This document shows, piece after piece, positions 26,372 through 35,512 of a stretch of DNA of 64,000 bases. How positions within the stretch are numbered: position 1 is the stretch's first letter; each line of letters starts with the position of its first letter. The position numbers and the translations under genes are program-made. Source of the stretch: Candidatus Cloacimonadota bacterium (GTDB taxonomy: Bacteria; Cloacimonadota; Cloacimonadia; Cloacimonadales; Cloacimonadaceae); contig JAEZUG010000072.1 of assembly GCA_023421135.1 (NCBI GenBank), positions 1 to 64,000 of the forward strand. The letters are read 5' to 3'. A model generated the notes under the pieces. The model saw only the letters and a program-made list of their open reading frames with translations, made no database searches and was not told the origin of the DNA.

Positions 26372-28419
26372 AAGCTCCCCCGTAGATATGCAATATAGCT
26401 TTCAACATTATACAAAGCGGCCACGCTCATAGCAAGCGCCGGAGCACCTTTGGGGAAATGCGGATTGTCTCCATCCCAAACCTCGGCAATGGATGCAATA
26501 TGCCCCTTTTGGCAACTGGTTCGGAAGGGCTCTATCAGGCCTTCGAGTTTATCCGCCAATTCAGCATCCGATATTCTGCCCCGCATTGCCTTGCTGTAAA
26601 CTCCACAGAAAGGACTGAGCAGCCAGGCCCAAACGCTGCCATTGTGGAAAGACAGATCTCTCTCGCGCTGGGAACCGTAATACTTCTTGCGAAACTTGGG
26701 ATCCTTGGGGCTGAGGGTTCGAATTCCATAAAAGGTATAAAGCTCTTTGAAGGCCTTTTCAAAGACCTTGAGCATCCTGTCCTGATCCAGAAAAGAGAAA
26801 GGCAGGCTTAGCGCTATCAGAGCATTGGGACGCAGCTCTGTAACCTGCTCTTCACATTGAACACTATTATGATGACAGATCAGACGATCGGCCAGATAAT
26901 CTCCGCACCAGAACTTCTCCAGGGATAGCTCCAGCTTGCCTAAGGTCTCCATGATTTTATCTGTGTTGGTCAAAGGACGCTTCCTTTGATTGATGGCATA
27001 AACATCCTGATAGACCTTCAGGGCATTGTACCACAAAGCATTGATCTCCACCGGCGCTCCATTTCTGGGTGTCACTGCAGTTCCATCAACCCGGACGTCC
27101 ATCCAGGTGGCATGCGCAAATCCCGGTTCCAGCACCAGCAAGCCATCCTCTCTGATCCCGAAAGGATAGGTACTTTGCGTTAGGATTGTCCCCAGCAGCT
27201 CATCCAATGCCGCCAGGGCATTCTTCCAATACAGCTTGGTGTTCTTCACCTTTCCCAGCTTCCAGAGCAGGATAATGTACCACAATGTGGCATCCACTGT
27301 ATCATAATTTAGCTCACGGCCACTCTCCGGCAGAACATTTGGAATGAGGCCATCTTTGATAAACTCGGCATACTTCTTGAGGATTCGCTCCGCCAGTTCC
27401 TGATTTTCCGGCTTGCGCAAGAGAGCATTGAGCACAAACATCGTGTCCCTGCCCCAGGCTCCATAATAGGGATAGCCAGCAATGATATCGTCATTTGCCA
27501 CATAGTCCCGGAGCCCAGCCTCAAGAAGCTTGATATATTCCTGATATGTAAAGAGCTTACTGTCCTCATAATCCAATCTGCTGATCAAGGTATCGTCCTG
27601 ATCGCTTTGGGTGGGATAGTCTTTGGGCTTGGGGAGATCTCTGTAGCGAGCTTCAATCCGCTCGATCATAGGCTCAAGCTGCTCCAAAGGTTGATCCGAA
27701 AACAGCACATAGTTGGATTCTCCCACTTTGAGATCAAAGCTGATCTCAAACAGGGAGATCTGATCTCCTATCCCGGCATATCCGCTCATTACTTCCCAGG
27801 GATAATAGACATTGTAATAGACATATTTATTATGCTCAATCTCTCCCACCAGACTGTGGGTATAGACCTCATAACCATTGGACCCGCGTTTGCACCCGGC
27901 ACGAACTCCCTTGTCCAAGCTGCTGATCCCGGTATCAAAGTGCTCATAGTCAAGATTGCCAGCAGGATTCAAATCATGATGAGGCACCAGAGTGTATTTG
28001 GGATGAAGGTGGAAATGCAGACGATGATGACCCAGATTGGTGTATTTCACCAAGCTCGTATTGGTCTCTTCATCCATCATGATTTCCTTGAGGATCAATA
28101 TCTCATTCTGGTGTGGCAGAGCACTGTAAAGAAATATGGGATAGGGTCTGAGCCATGGTTTGACCAGATAGAGGAATCCTTCAGGATAGATACAATTACT
28201 GTAATTATTACTATCCAAATGGATAATCTCACCCCGCCACTCAATTTTCTCTTCCATCCCGGCAACCAGATGACGGCGGTTGAACTTCGCATCGCTGGCC
28301 ACCAACAGCCCATGATACTTTCTCTGATTGATCAGATTCCCGGTTCCTAAAGCATAGGAACCTTTGGAGTTACTCAGTATCCATTCATGATGATGGGTTT
28401 CCATGAAGTAGTTATTCAT
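26368..28419 (-). CDS. Glycogen debranching enzyme (amylo-alpha-1,6-glucosidase type)
   Basis: The N-terminal domain (about 1-260) carries GSYALGTGNLINQRKYHGLL, and the C-terminal (alpha/alpha)6 domain carries GRDTMFVLNALL, LPESGRELNYDTVDATLW, and HNGSVWAWLL, as in bacterial and archaeal GDE proteins. It removes alpha-1,6 branches of glycogen. I start it at ATG 28419, with GGGGTGAGG upstream; a GTG two codons earlier would overlap that site. It is the first gene of the glycogen block and the likely start of the whole seven-gene run. Confidence 0.94.
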   Translation of the reverse strand: MNNYFMETHHHEWILSNSKGSYALGTGNLINQRKYHGLLVASDAKFNRRHLVAGMEEKIEWRGEIIHLDSNNYSNCIYPEGFLYLVKPWLRPYPIFLYSALPHQNEILILKEIMMDEETNTSLVKYTNLGHHRLHFHLHPKYTLVPHHDLNPAGNLDYEHFDTGISSLDKGVRAGCKRGSNGYEVYTHSLVGEIEHNKYVYYNVYYPWEVMSGYAGIGDQISLFEISFDLKVGESNYVLFSDQPLEQLEPMIERIEARYRDLPKPKDYPTQSDQDDTLISRLDYEDSKLFTYQEYIKLLEAGLRDYVANDDIIAGYPYYGAWGRDTMFVLNALLRKPENQELAERILKKYAEFIKDGLIPNVLPESGRELNYDTVDATLWYIILLWKLGKVKNTKLYWKNALAALDELLGTILTQSTYPFGIREDGLLVLEPGFAHATWMDVRVDGTAVTPRNGAPVEINALWYNALKVYQDVYAINQRKRPLTNTDKIMETLGKLELSLEKFWCGDYLADRLICHHNSVQCEEQVTELRPNALIALSLPFSFLDQDRMLKVFEKAFKELYTFYGIRTLSPKDPKFRKKYYGSQRERDLSFHNGSVWAWLLSPFCGVYSKAMRGRISDAELADKLEGLIEPFRTSCQKGHIASIAEVWDGDNPHFPKGAPALAMSVAALYNVESYIAYLRGSL

Positions 28420-28591
28420 CCTCACCCCTTAGTTAATTTATTCCTTGTGTTGATTTTTTTCTATAGTCAGAACTCGTCAAGTAAATAATCACTCAATTAT
28501 CGGGATTTTTTCGGTTATATGTTTCCCCCGGGTGGGTTCAGATGGCTAGCAGTGTGGAAAATTGTCCCTTCCCAAGAGCGCACCCAATGAA

Positions 28592-28698
28592 TACGCAACT
28601 GATACCCATGTGACACGCATGAGTTTACATGGGTGTCACATGGGTGTCACATGGGTGTCTCATGCGTGTCGTATTAGTTAGAAGTTAGAAGAGTCAGG
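28592..28698 (-). repeat. Dispersed intergenic repeat, copy 2 (inverted to copy 1)
   Basis: Its reverse complement matches 17117-17222 through the flanks, the tandem GACACCCATGT units and the hairpin (28604-28645 here). Both copies keep the TAAACT loop. The sequence differs by scattered substitutions, so the copies are not recent duplicates. Confidence 0.8.
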
Positions 28699-28737
28699 AA
28701 TCCATGGAGATTACTTATGGTAAAGAGCCCTTTTACT

Positions 28738-28756
28738 AACCCCACTATGCGGGGTT
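28738..28756. repeat. Short ACCCC-GGGGT hairpin module
   Basis: AACCCC and GGGGTT flank ACTATGC and are followed by CCGG. The same kind of module recurs at 41088-41104, 41549-41565 and 41646-41663, where ACCCCGCCCTGCGGGGT appears twice exactly. Confidence 0.6.
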
Positions 28757-28788
28757 CCGGACATCGCTTTGCCCGTCTTGCTGCCCAC

Positions 28789-28812
28789 AAAAAAAGACCC
28801 TCATAATGAGGG
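28789..28812 (-). terminator. Rho-independent terminator of the C39-like gene
   Basis: On the minus strand CCCTCAT/ATGAGGG forms a short stem followed by seven T. It lies 32 bases after the stop of the gene at 28844. Confidence 0.88.
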
Positions 28813-28843
28813 CCTTCAGAAAACATGTCTGGCAGGATAATGT

Positions 28844-29803
28844 CTAATCTACGATACTAATGCTGGAGTTGTTTTGTATGCGTTGGTTGGTAGGCTGAAG
28901 AGTGTCATAAACCGAGGGCATATCCGAGAAGTACTTACTATAGACCACCCGGAGAGTCTTGTTGTTTCGGCTGATCTCGTTGATATCCGGCAATTGATAG
29001 ATCAGATCCTGCGATCCGGTGGCATCGACTGTGGCATATTCGTGATCGATGGTGCGAACGTAGTTTCCATTTTCGTCAAAGAGCACCAGCATGAAGAATC
29101 CCGTCACGGGAACTGCCAATTTGTTGGATAGCGTTACATAGACATCTGTGGGGGTGGGAATGTCGCTGAGGTCATAGAGGAAGAACTCATCGCTGTTGAC
29201 GGGTTGGACAAAGATCTCACTATCCATCTGGAAGGCATCTTCATCCAGCCAATTTCCGGAATATGATCTGGCTGCTTTGAAACCGCCAAAATAGGCCAGG
29301 GTTCTCTCCTGATATGAAGACATGCCCGGATCATTAACGATGTAGGAAGAGGCGCTATTGGCCGGCCCCCGCTTTGCTACGACCAGCACCCAATGGCTGC
29401 GGCGATTGGCAACTTTAACGATGACTTTGTTACCTTTGTCCAGCTCCTGGCTCAGGTAGTCCCAATCGTTGCGTCTGGCACTCTGAGAAACGAGTTCCAA
29501 GCCATTACCCGGCCCGTCAATCTCTCCGGCAATTTGCCAGCGCATCAAATCGCCAGCAAAACCACCGTTTCTACTGAGCCAATCGTTCAAACGATCGGGC
29601 GTCATGCGGGTGTTGGTTGCTTCTGTGTTTAGCAGCATGGCAAGGCAACTGAGGACGCATCCGCTGCTGCCAATCGTGCTCCGGCTGGAGCCAAGTCTTT
29701 CGCTGTTCCACCGTGAGTCATTTTGTGAGAACCAGCTAAAACCACTGGCACTCAAACTCACAGCTAAGGAGATCATTATAAATGTGTAAGTTATTTTTTT
29801 CAT
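28844..29803 (-). CDS. Secreted C39-like cysteine peptidase
   Basis: A signal peptide (residues 1-20) precedes a papain-like C39_2-type domain. The likely nucleophile is Cys49 in IGSSGCVLSCLAMLL, preceded by FSQNDSRWNSERLG; the catalytic His is in NRRSHWVLVVAKRG and an Asp in YIVNDPG. A C-terminal beta domain of about 110 residues follows, with FFMLVLFDENGNYVRTI. C39_2 proteins are often secreted peptidases; the target is unknown. The gene stands alone with its own terminator. Confidence 0.85.
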   Translation of the reverse strand: MKKITYTFIMISLAVSLSASGFSWFSQNDSRWNSERLGSSRSTIGSSGCVLSCLAMLLNTEATNTRMTPDRLNDWLSRNGGFAGDLMRWQIAGEIDGPGNGLELVSQSARRNDWDYLSQELDKGNKVIVKVANRRSHWVLVVAKRGPANSASSYIVNDPGMSSYQERTLAYFGGFKAARSYSGNWLDEDAFQMDSEIFVQPVNSDEFFLYDLSDIPTPTDVYVTLSNKLAVPVTGFFMLVLFDENGNYVRTIDHEYATVDATGSQDLIYQLPDINEISRNNKTLRVVYSKYFSDMPSVYDTLQPTNQRIQNNSSISIVD

Positions 29804-29968
29804 AATCTGTCTCTGTCAGTAAATTCTGATATCACTCAGGATTAGCTGTCGTGCGCCACTGTGATACCAGAGCTGATGTTGTCAACAATAAAATGCCCGA
29901 AATACTCTTAATGCTTTGTTAGGCTGCATCTTGGGCAGGATGTTTGTATGGTGTTTAGAGATCGATGT

Positions 29969-31201
29969 TCAAGCACTCAGAGTAGCTCTGGATAATTCAC
30001 TCACTCGTAGCATGATGGTCTGTTTCTGCTGGGCAAATTGGCGTTTCTGCTCTTCGCTCAGGGTTTCTGCTCCGGCCATTTTTAATTGATTGGGATTGAT
30101 GAATTTCTTCCCGCTGATCAAACCGAAATGCAGGTGAGCTCCGGTGGAGCGTCCCGTGCTACCCACTCTGCCGATCACTTGTCCCCGCACCACTCGTTGG
30201 CCAGCTCTTACGCTTATGGAGCTGAGGTGGGCGTATTGGGATTCCACTCCACTGGAGTGTTTGATCTGGACGTTGTTTCCCCAGCCACCGTGATAGCGGG
30301 CTTCGGTCACGACACCGTTGGCTATGGCATAGACCGGCGTACCCATTCTGGCGCGGTAATCTACACCTTGGTGCATCTTAGAGCTCCCCGTGAAGGGATC
30401 AGCCCGGTAGCCAAATCTGGAGACTACATGGATACTGGCAAGAGGGAAGCCCACTCCACTGGTGTTGTTGCTTTTCCCATCTATATTGTAGAGGCCGTTC
30501 AGCACAGATTTGGGATCGCTGGCATCCTCATATCTCCAGAGTTCTTTAGCACTTACTCTCTCACCTTCATACTTCACGTAAAAGACCTTGGTGCCAGGGA
30601 GAGCTTCGTTTTCGAAAATCCGTTCCTTGATGAGCACAGTGAATCTATCGCCATTTCGTGCATCCCGGGAAAAATTAACTTCAGATTCCAAGCCATTATT
30701 CACAGATTGCTTGGCACTGGGGGGAAGCCCGGCTGCCAGAAGCGAGGCATCCAGGGTGCCTTGCAGCTCACCGGTGATGAGGCGGTATTGCTCCAGAACA
30801 GGTAGAGTATCGACACTATAGATGAGGGAATCAGGAGTGACCGTGAAGTTGTGCCGCACAGTCGGTTCCTGAATAAACTGCATTTTATCGATAGTCTGTC
30901 TATCCTTGTTGAGTAATATCTTTAAAGTATCTCCGGGTTGAACAGTGGTAACATCTATGTACTCACCCATTCGATATGATACTATAGCAACGTGTAAGGG
31001 TGGTAAATCGTGGCCTTCCAGCACAGAGTAGAAGCTGCCGCCATCGGGGATGGTGCCGGTGATCCAGGGATCTGGGGTTGAGGCTGGCAGGGATTGAGTT
31101 TGTGATGTATTGGGAATCACGCCTTTTATTAGTGCTAGTAAAGAGAAACTGATGATAAGGGCAAGAATGATGAGGAATAAAGCTCTGTTTCCGTGGTGCA
31201 A
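29969..31201 (-). CDS. M23 family metalloendopeptidase, murein hydrolase
   Basis: An N-terminal membrane helix (about 7-27) is followed by an OapA/LysM-like region with VQPGDTLKILL, a long beta domain and the M23 catalytic domain. Zinc ligands are His277 and Asp281 (HQGVDYRA) and His358 (GAHLHF). Such enzymes cut peptidoglycan cross-links during growth and division. The start is TTG at 31201 with AAGGAG six bases upstream, inside the end of the transporter gene. It is the last gene of the lysine block, to which it has no obvious metabolic tie. Confidence 0.92.
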   Translation of the reverse strand: MHHGNRALFLIILALIISFSLLALIKGVIPNTSQTQSLPASTPDPWITGTIPDGGSFYSVLEGHDLPPLHVAIVSYRMGEYIDVTTVQPGDTLKILLNKDRQTIDKMQFIQEPTVRHNFTVTPDSLIYSVDTLPVLEQYRLITGELQGTLDASLLAAGLPPSAKQSVNNGLESEVNFSRDARNGDRFTVLIKERIFENEALPGTKVFYVKYEGERVSAKELWRYEDASDPKSVLNGLYNIDGKSNNTSGVGFPLASIHVVSRFGYRADPFTGSSKMHQGVDYRARMGTPVYAIANGVVTEARYHGGWGNNVQIKHSSGVESQYAHLSSISVRAGQRVVRGQVIGRVGSTGRSTGAHLHFGLISGKKFINPNQLKMAGAETLSEEQKRQFAQQKQTIMLRVSELSRATLSA

Positions 31202-31211
31202 ATTATACTCC

Positions 31212-32099
31212 TTAGCTGTTTTGGGGATGGTAGTGAATATTTACTTTAGAAAGGCTGTTTCCGTAGAAATTGAAGAGCTCTTTTTCGACTTCTTCGGAAA
31301 TCCCATGTCCTGAGCGGACACTGAGGTTACCATCCACACAGATAGTTATATTGATTAGAAAATGTGGGCCAAATCTGTGCAGCCCCAGTTCTTCAATGCC
31401 GCAGACTCCGGAAACATTCATTGCCAAAGCTCTCACTTGAGAGCTGAATTCGGGATCCGGAACACTATCCATCAATTCTCCAGAGCCGTCTTTGAGTATC
31501 TCGAAGCCGGTCTTAATGATGTAGATAGCCACGACGGCTCCTGCTGCTGGATCCATCCATAGGAACCCAACCTTTCCCATGATCAGACCAAAGATCACCG
31601 CCACTGAAGCCATGATATCGTTAAAATGATCATTTGCCAAGGCTTTGAGGGTGGGGTTACCGGTCTGCTTGGCGCTCTTACGGGTGTAGTTGTATAAGAA
31701 AATTTTGATAAGGAAAGTCCCTACTGCTATTACCAGAGCCCAGAGAGATGAGTTTTGAGACACGGCAGAACCGCTGGCAAGCTCATAGACCTTGTTTAGA
31801 GAGTCCCAAAATATGGCTATACCTGTGGTTAGGATGAAAGCCCCCACGACTATGGCAGCAATGGATTCCAACTGGCGGTGTCCATAGGGGTGTTCAGCAT
31901 CAGCCGGCTTTCTGGCTTGAACCATGAAGAACTTCACTGCAACATAGTAGATCACGTCCGAGCTGGAATTGATGCCATCTGCCAAGAGAGCCGGACTGTG
32001 TCCAATTATACCCACAGTGGTCTTCAAAATGGAGAGTAAGATGTTTGAAAATAGCCCTAGGTTGACAGTTATGGCAGAAAGTCTGTCTCTATCGTTCAT
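31212..32099 (-). CDS. Cation diffusion facilitator (CDF) transporter
   Basis: Six hydrophobic helices and the CDF metal site are visible: LLADGINSSSD (D-x3-D type), HPYGHRQLESIAA, and ANDHFNDIMAS (H-x3-D). A cytoplasmic C-terminal domain of about 80 residues ends the protein. It should export a divalent metal such as Zn, Fe, Mn or Co by proton exchange. I start at ATG 32099, which overlaps the stop of the gene before it (ATGA) and has GGGAG upstream. Lysine 2,3-aminomutase carries zinc and an iron-sulfur cluster, but a link is only a guess. Confidence 0.92.
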   Translation of the reverse strand: MNDRDRLSAITVNLGLFSNILLSILKTTVGIIGHSPALLADGINSSSDVIYYVAVKFFMVQARKPADAEHPYGHRQLESIAAIVVGAFILTTGIAIFWDSLNKVYELASGSAVSQNSSLWALVIAVGTFLIKIFLYNYTRKSAKQTGNPTLKALANDHFNDIMASVAVIFGLIMGKVGFLWMDPAAGAVVAIYIIKTGFEILKDGSGELMDSVPDPEFSSQVRALAMNVSGVCGIEELGLHRFGPHFLINITICVDGNLSVRSGHGISEEVEKELFNFYGNSLSKVNIHYHPQNS

Positions 32100-33100
32100 T
32101 GTAGCTCCCATAGGTCTTGAAAGTGAATCTCCGGGAAGCTCTCCCGGATAAAGTGGCGAAAGGTTTCAGCATCCCTCTGCGACAAACCAGGAGAGCAGGT
32201 GTTTAGATAAAACTCGTTGATCTTAAAAGGAATGAGGACACTCACCTTGGCTAGCTTGAGAAGATCCTTCAGAGAATTGAGGTTGAGCTTGATGCTCTCA
32301 GGATGGCGGAAGATTAGCTGGGTGCTGGTGCTTTTTAGGTAAGGTTTGAGCTTTACGAAGCTGGTCTCCGTGAAAGCACCGGGGATGAAGCTGGCAGAGC
32401 TGGAGCTGTGCTTCTGGAGTGTTTCCAGATATTGCTGCTCTGCGCCTATGAGGGTGTTCAGCTCGGTTTCCTGCCATTTTCCGTTCTTTAAGAGGCAAAG
32501 CTCCTGGCGTTCTATGAGCCGCGAACGAGCGCTTTTACTAATGGAACGATCTTCTGGCAGACTATTCAAGAGTACTATACGGCTCAGTTCTTCCTTGATG
32601 GCTCCGTTTGAGCCGTAACCTGCGCCTAGAGCCAGAATCAAGTGATCGACAACATCGCTTAGAGCAATGGATTTTCTATCCAGTGAGCCGTCTATCAGTA
32701 TAGAACCAGCTCCCATTATCTGCATGGCTTTTGCTGCCTTAATCTGGTCTGTGACGGAACTGGGGCCGGTGATTTTGGTTTCTATGTAATCTGTAGCTTC
32801 GGCTATCAGGAGCCTTCTGCCGGTTGAACCGGGAGATTGGGCCAGGATCTTCAGGCTGCTTCCGGAAGCATTCGCCGTCTCTTGATCGCAGATGAAGATT
32901 GTGCCCCTGGGAAGCTTCACCCTGGGTTTGGGTGTGTTGTAAACCAAATCAAAATCCTCGCCGTCAATACCGGTGCTCAATAGACCGTATCGGCAGCGAG
33001 GATTCTGGGCTAATATATGGTTCAGGATGGTCGTTTTTCCCGCATTCTTGCAGATTCCCACGATAGCGGCAATCTGATACGGGCTCGTCAACTCCTGCAT
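32096..33100 (-). CDS. kamB: P-loop protein of the lysine-fermentation cluster, KamB-like
   Basis: A Walker A motif lies near the N-terminus (AIVGICKNAGKTTILNH), followed by GLLSTGIDGED and GTIFICDQETA, and a middle AEATD segment. No membrane helix is seen. Clusters for lysine fermentation often have kamB and kamC, thought to encode a reactivase for the B12-dependent lysine 5,6-aminomutase. Size (334) and position straight after kamA (3-base gap) fit KamB. I did not see kamC, kamD or kamE in this window. The name is by context and P-loop only. Confidence 0.65.
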   Translation of the reverse strand: MQELTSPYQIAAIVGICKNAGKTTILNHILAQNPRCRYGLLSTGIDGEDFDLVYNTPKPRVKLPRGTIFICDQETANASGSSLKILAQSPGSTGRRLLIAEATDYIETKITGPSSVTDQIKAAKAMQIMGAGSILIDGSLDRKSIALSDVVDHLILALGAGYGSNGAIKEELSRIVLLNSLPEDRSISKSARSRLIERQELCLLKNGKWQETELNTLIGAEQQYLETLQKHSSSSASFIPGAFTETSFVKLKPYLKSTSTQLIFRHPESIKLNLNSLKDLLKLAKVSVLIPFKINEFYLNTCSPGLSQRDAETFRHFIRESFPEIHFQDLWELQ

Positions 33101-33103
33101 ACT

Positions 33104-34342
33104 CTAATGATTCTTTTGTTTGTTACGTCTGGTATCACTGGGACCAATAGATACCTTTTCTCCTCTGAGGAGCGACATAACACCCTCTCTGCTCTTCCGT
33201 TCGCGGGGGCAGAGATCACGGTACTGAGTATCGTCTATGGGCTCAAAACCAGGCTCTGTGTATGAAGTGATGAATCCTTCGTAATTACGCAGAATGGTTC
33301 TGTTTGGCATCTGAGACAGGATATAGTTTGGCATCACGGGTATCTTGCCACCGCCACCTGGCGCATCCACCACAAAGGTGGGTATGCAAAGACCAGAGGT
33401 GTGACCCCGAAGGGATTCGATGATCTCAATTCCCTTGGAGATAGGGGTGCGGAAGTGAGCAATACCTTCCGAGAGGTCGCACTGATAGATGTAATAGGGA
33501 CGCACCCGGTTCTTCACCAGGCAGTGTACCAATTGCTTCATGACATCGACGTTGTCGTTAATGCCTTTGAGCAGCACGGATTGATTGCCGATCACCACGC
33601 CGTTATCAGCCAGTTTTGCCAGGGCAAGTCTTGCTTCTTCAGTCATTTCCTGAGGATGATTAAAGTGTGTATTGAACCACACAAACCTATATTTCTTCAG
33701 CACGGCTATCAGCTCGTCGGTAATCCGTTGAGGCAGCACCACAGGTGTGCGGCTGCCTATGCGAACGATATCCACATGCTCTATCTGAGCCAGCTTGCCC
33801 AAGACCTCATCCAATCTGGCATCACCCAATGTAAGGGGGTCTCCACCAGAGAGGATTACATCCCGGATTTCGGTATGCAGACGAATGTATTCCAGAGCTT
33901 TATCCACATTCTCCTGAGGCATTGGAGCATCGTGCTCTCCGGCTTTGCGGCGACGTGTGCAATGCCGGCAATACATAGCGCATTGATCTGTGAGAAGCAG
34001 AAGCACCCGATCCGGATAGCGGTGCGTCATTCCGGGCACAGGAGCGTCGGCATCTTCATGCAGGGGGTCGGCCATATCCATCGGATTGACCAGGCTTTCT
34101 GCCAAGCGGGGTATAGCTTGGAGACGCACAGGATCCAGGGGATTGCTGTGGTCTATCAGAGAAAGATAATAGGGTGTGATCGCCATTCGGAAAGAAAAAG
34201 AACCATTGAATACTGCCTCTTCTTCTGGCTGAAGCTCGATGTATTTCCTCAGTTCTTCGGGAGTGGTGATTCGATTGCGAAGCTGCCAATGCCAATCTTT
34301 CCATTCCTCGGCAGTAGCAATGCTCTTGATATCAGTAATCAT
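33104..34342 (-). CDS. kamA: L-lysine 2,3-aminomutase
   Basis: KamA converts L-lysine to L-beta-lysine, the first step of lysine fermentation, using SAM, a [4Fe-4S] cluster and PLP. The cluster motif is C121-x3-C125-x2-C128 in CAMYCRHCTRRR, and the PLP lysine lies in DAPGGGGKIPVM. The 412-residue length is in the usual range, close to the clostridial enzyme. It follows kdd by 13 bases. EpmB and related aminomutases are shorter and lack such context, so KamA is the better call. Confidence 0.95.
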   Translation of the reverse strand: MITDIKSIATAEEWKDWHWQLRNRITTPEELRKYIELQPEEEAVFNGSFSFRMAITPYYLSLIDHSNPLDPVRLQAIPRLAESLVNPMDMADPLHEDADAPVPGMTHRYPDRVLLLLTDQCAMYCRHCTRRRKAGEHDAPMPQENVDKALEYIRLHTEIRDVILSGGDPLTLGDARLDEVLGKLAQIEHVDIVRIGSRTPVVLPQRITDELIAVLKKYRFVWFNTHFNHPQEMTEEARLALAKLADNGVVIGNQSVLLKGINDNVDVMKQLVHCLVKNRVRPYYIYQCDLSEGIAHFRTPISKGIEIIESLRGHTSGLCIPTFVVDAPGGGGKIPVMPNYILSQMPNRTILRNYEGFITSYTEPGFEPIDDTQYRDLCPRERKSREGVMSLLRGEKVSIGPSDTRRNKQKNH

Positions 34343-34355
34343 GAAAACCTCACGT

Positions 34356-35414
34356 TTAGTCGGTGTATCTTTCCAGGAAGAGCTTCATGAGAGTGGGATT
34401 GCGTCTCAGGAGGTCCAAAGAGATCATGGCATGGTTATGGGCATAGCCATTACCAAGGATCATGTCAACATCAGCACCAATGCCTTCGGCACCCAGTGCT
34501 GCTCTGGTGAAGGAAGTAGCCATGCTGAAATAATACACGATACCTCTGTCTCTGCAGGCCATAACTGAAGGAAGCTCTGTGTCTTCCACATTGACCACAT
34601 TGATCACCACGTCTGCCATCTTGCCATCTGTAAGCTTTGATACTTCATGCTGGATGCGGATAGCGTCTGTGGCATCAGCAATGATGACTTCATGGCAACC
34701 AGTTTCCTTACAGGTTTGAATGTAGGATTCTTTGCGCACAATACCGATCACCTTGCCGGACACACCAACTCTCTCTCGGGCAACAGCATTGCAGAGCACA
34801 CCGCTCTTACCATTGGCACCGATAATCACAACAGTGTCTCCGGGTTTGCATAGGCGCTCGGCCTGGGCAGGAGCACCGGCAACATCCAGCACGCTGAGAG
34901 CGAGGTTTTCGTCCATATCATCTGGAAGCTTGGCATAGATGCCGCTGCTGAAGAGAATAGCTTGCCCTTCGATCTCAACCTGGTCTTTATCCAGAAGAAC
35001 CCGCTTCACCTTGTTGATCTTCAGAGGAGTGAGAGAAAGAGAAACCAGGCTGGCAACCTTATCCCCCACCTTGATCTTGTCTTTCATTTCAAAGTTAGCA
35101 CCTATTGCTGCCACTCTGCCGATCAGCATCCCACCGCTACCAGTGTCCTCATTCTTGTGTTTTCCTGTACGCGTTGTGAGGTCAATGGCATGCTCTGCAA
35201 AGGCTTTCTCGAGATCTTCATGGCCTTGAGCTATGAGCTTGTTTTTAATCTGATGAAAGGAAGCAGAATCTACATTGAGACGGATCACGTCGAGCAGAAG
35301 CTCGTTGTCCCAAATCTCTTCCATGTTGTTGTCCAAAATCCGGGCAGGCTGCGGAAGCACTCCCTTTGGTTCAATTACTCGGTGCGTTCCATAACGACAT
35401 CCACCTGTTTTCAT
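34356..35414 (-). CDS. kdd: L-erythro-3,5-diaminohexanoate dehydrogenase
   Basis: Kdd oxidises 3,5-diaminohexanoate with NAD to 5-amino-3-oxohexanoate and ammonia. The N-terminus GCRYGTHRVIEPKGVLP is typical; the nucleotide fold shows VVIIGANGKSGVLCNAV. Length 352 matches the family. A strong GGAGG lies 6 bases before the ATG, and it is the first gene of kdd-kamA-kamB-like. The 98 bases upstream to feoA should hold its promoter; AT-rich TATAGAAT lies near 35445, without a good -35 box. Confidence 0.94.
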   Translation of the reverse strand: MKTGGCRYGTHRVIEPKGVLPQPARILDNNMEEIWDNELLLDVIRLNVDSASFHQIKNKLIAQGHEDLEKAFAEHAIDLTTRTGKHKNEDTGSGGMLIGRVAAIGANFEMKDKIKVGDKVASLVSLSLTPLKINKVKRVLLDKDQVEIEGQAILFSSGIYAKLPDDMDENLALSVLDVAGAPAQAERLCKPGDTVVIIGANGKSGVLCNAVARERVGVSGKVIGIVRKESYIQTCKETGCHEVIIADATDAIRIQHEVSKLTDGKMADVVINVVNVEDTELPSVMACRDRGIVYYFSMATSFTRAALGAEGIGADVDMILGNGYAHNHAMISLDLLRRNPTLMKLFLERYTD

Positions 35415-35512
35415 TCGGATCCTCCAGTTCTTATTATTCTATAATGATTAGTATTTGGCTTAGCTGCCCAAGATTTTCACGGAATGAGCTTTGTCAAGAA
35501 CGATTTGGCAGC

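Noticed and set aside
27607..28350. Plus-strand open frame of 247 codons
   Set aside because: It is antisense to the debranching enzyme and has no family signature.
30086..30805. Plus-strand open frame of 239 codons
   Set aside because: It is the shadow of the M23 peptidase gene.
33401..34390. Long plus-strand open frame of 329 codons
   Set aside because: It is antisense to kamA, has no recognised domain and no ribosome site; kamA is certain.
35415..35512. Lysine riboswitch before kdd-kamA
   Set aside because: The gap is only 98 bases, too short for the lysine class, and no typical pairing was seen.
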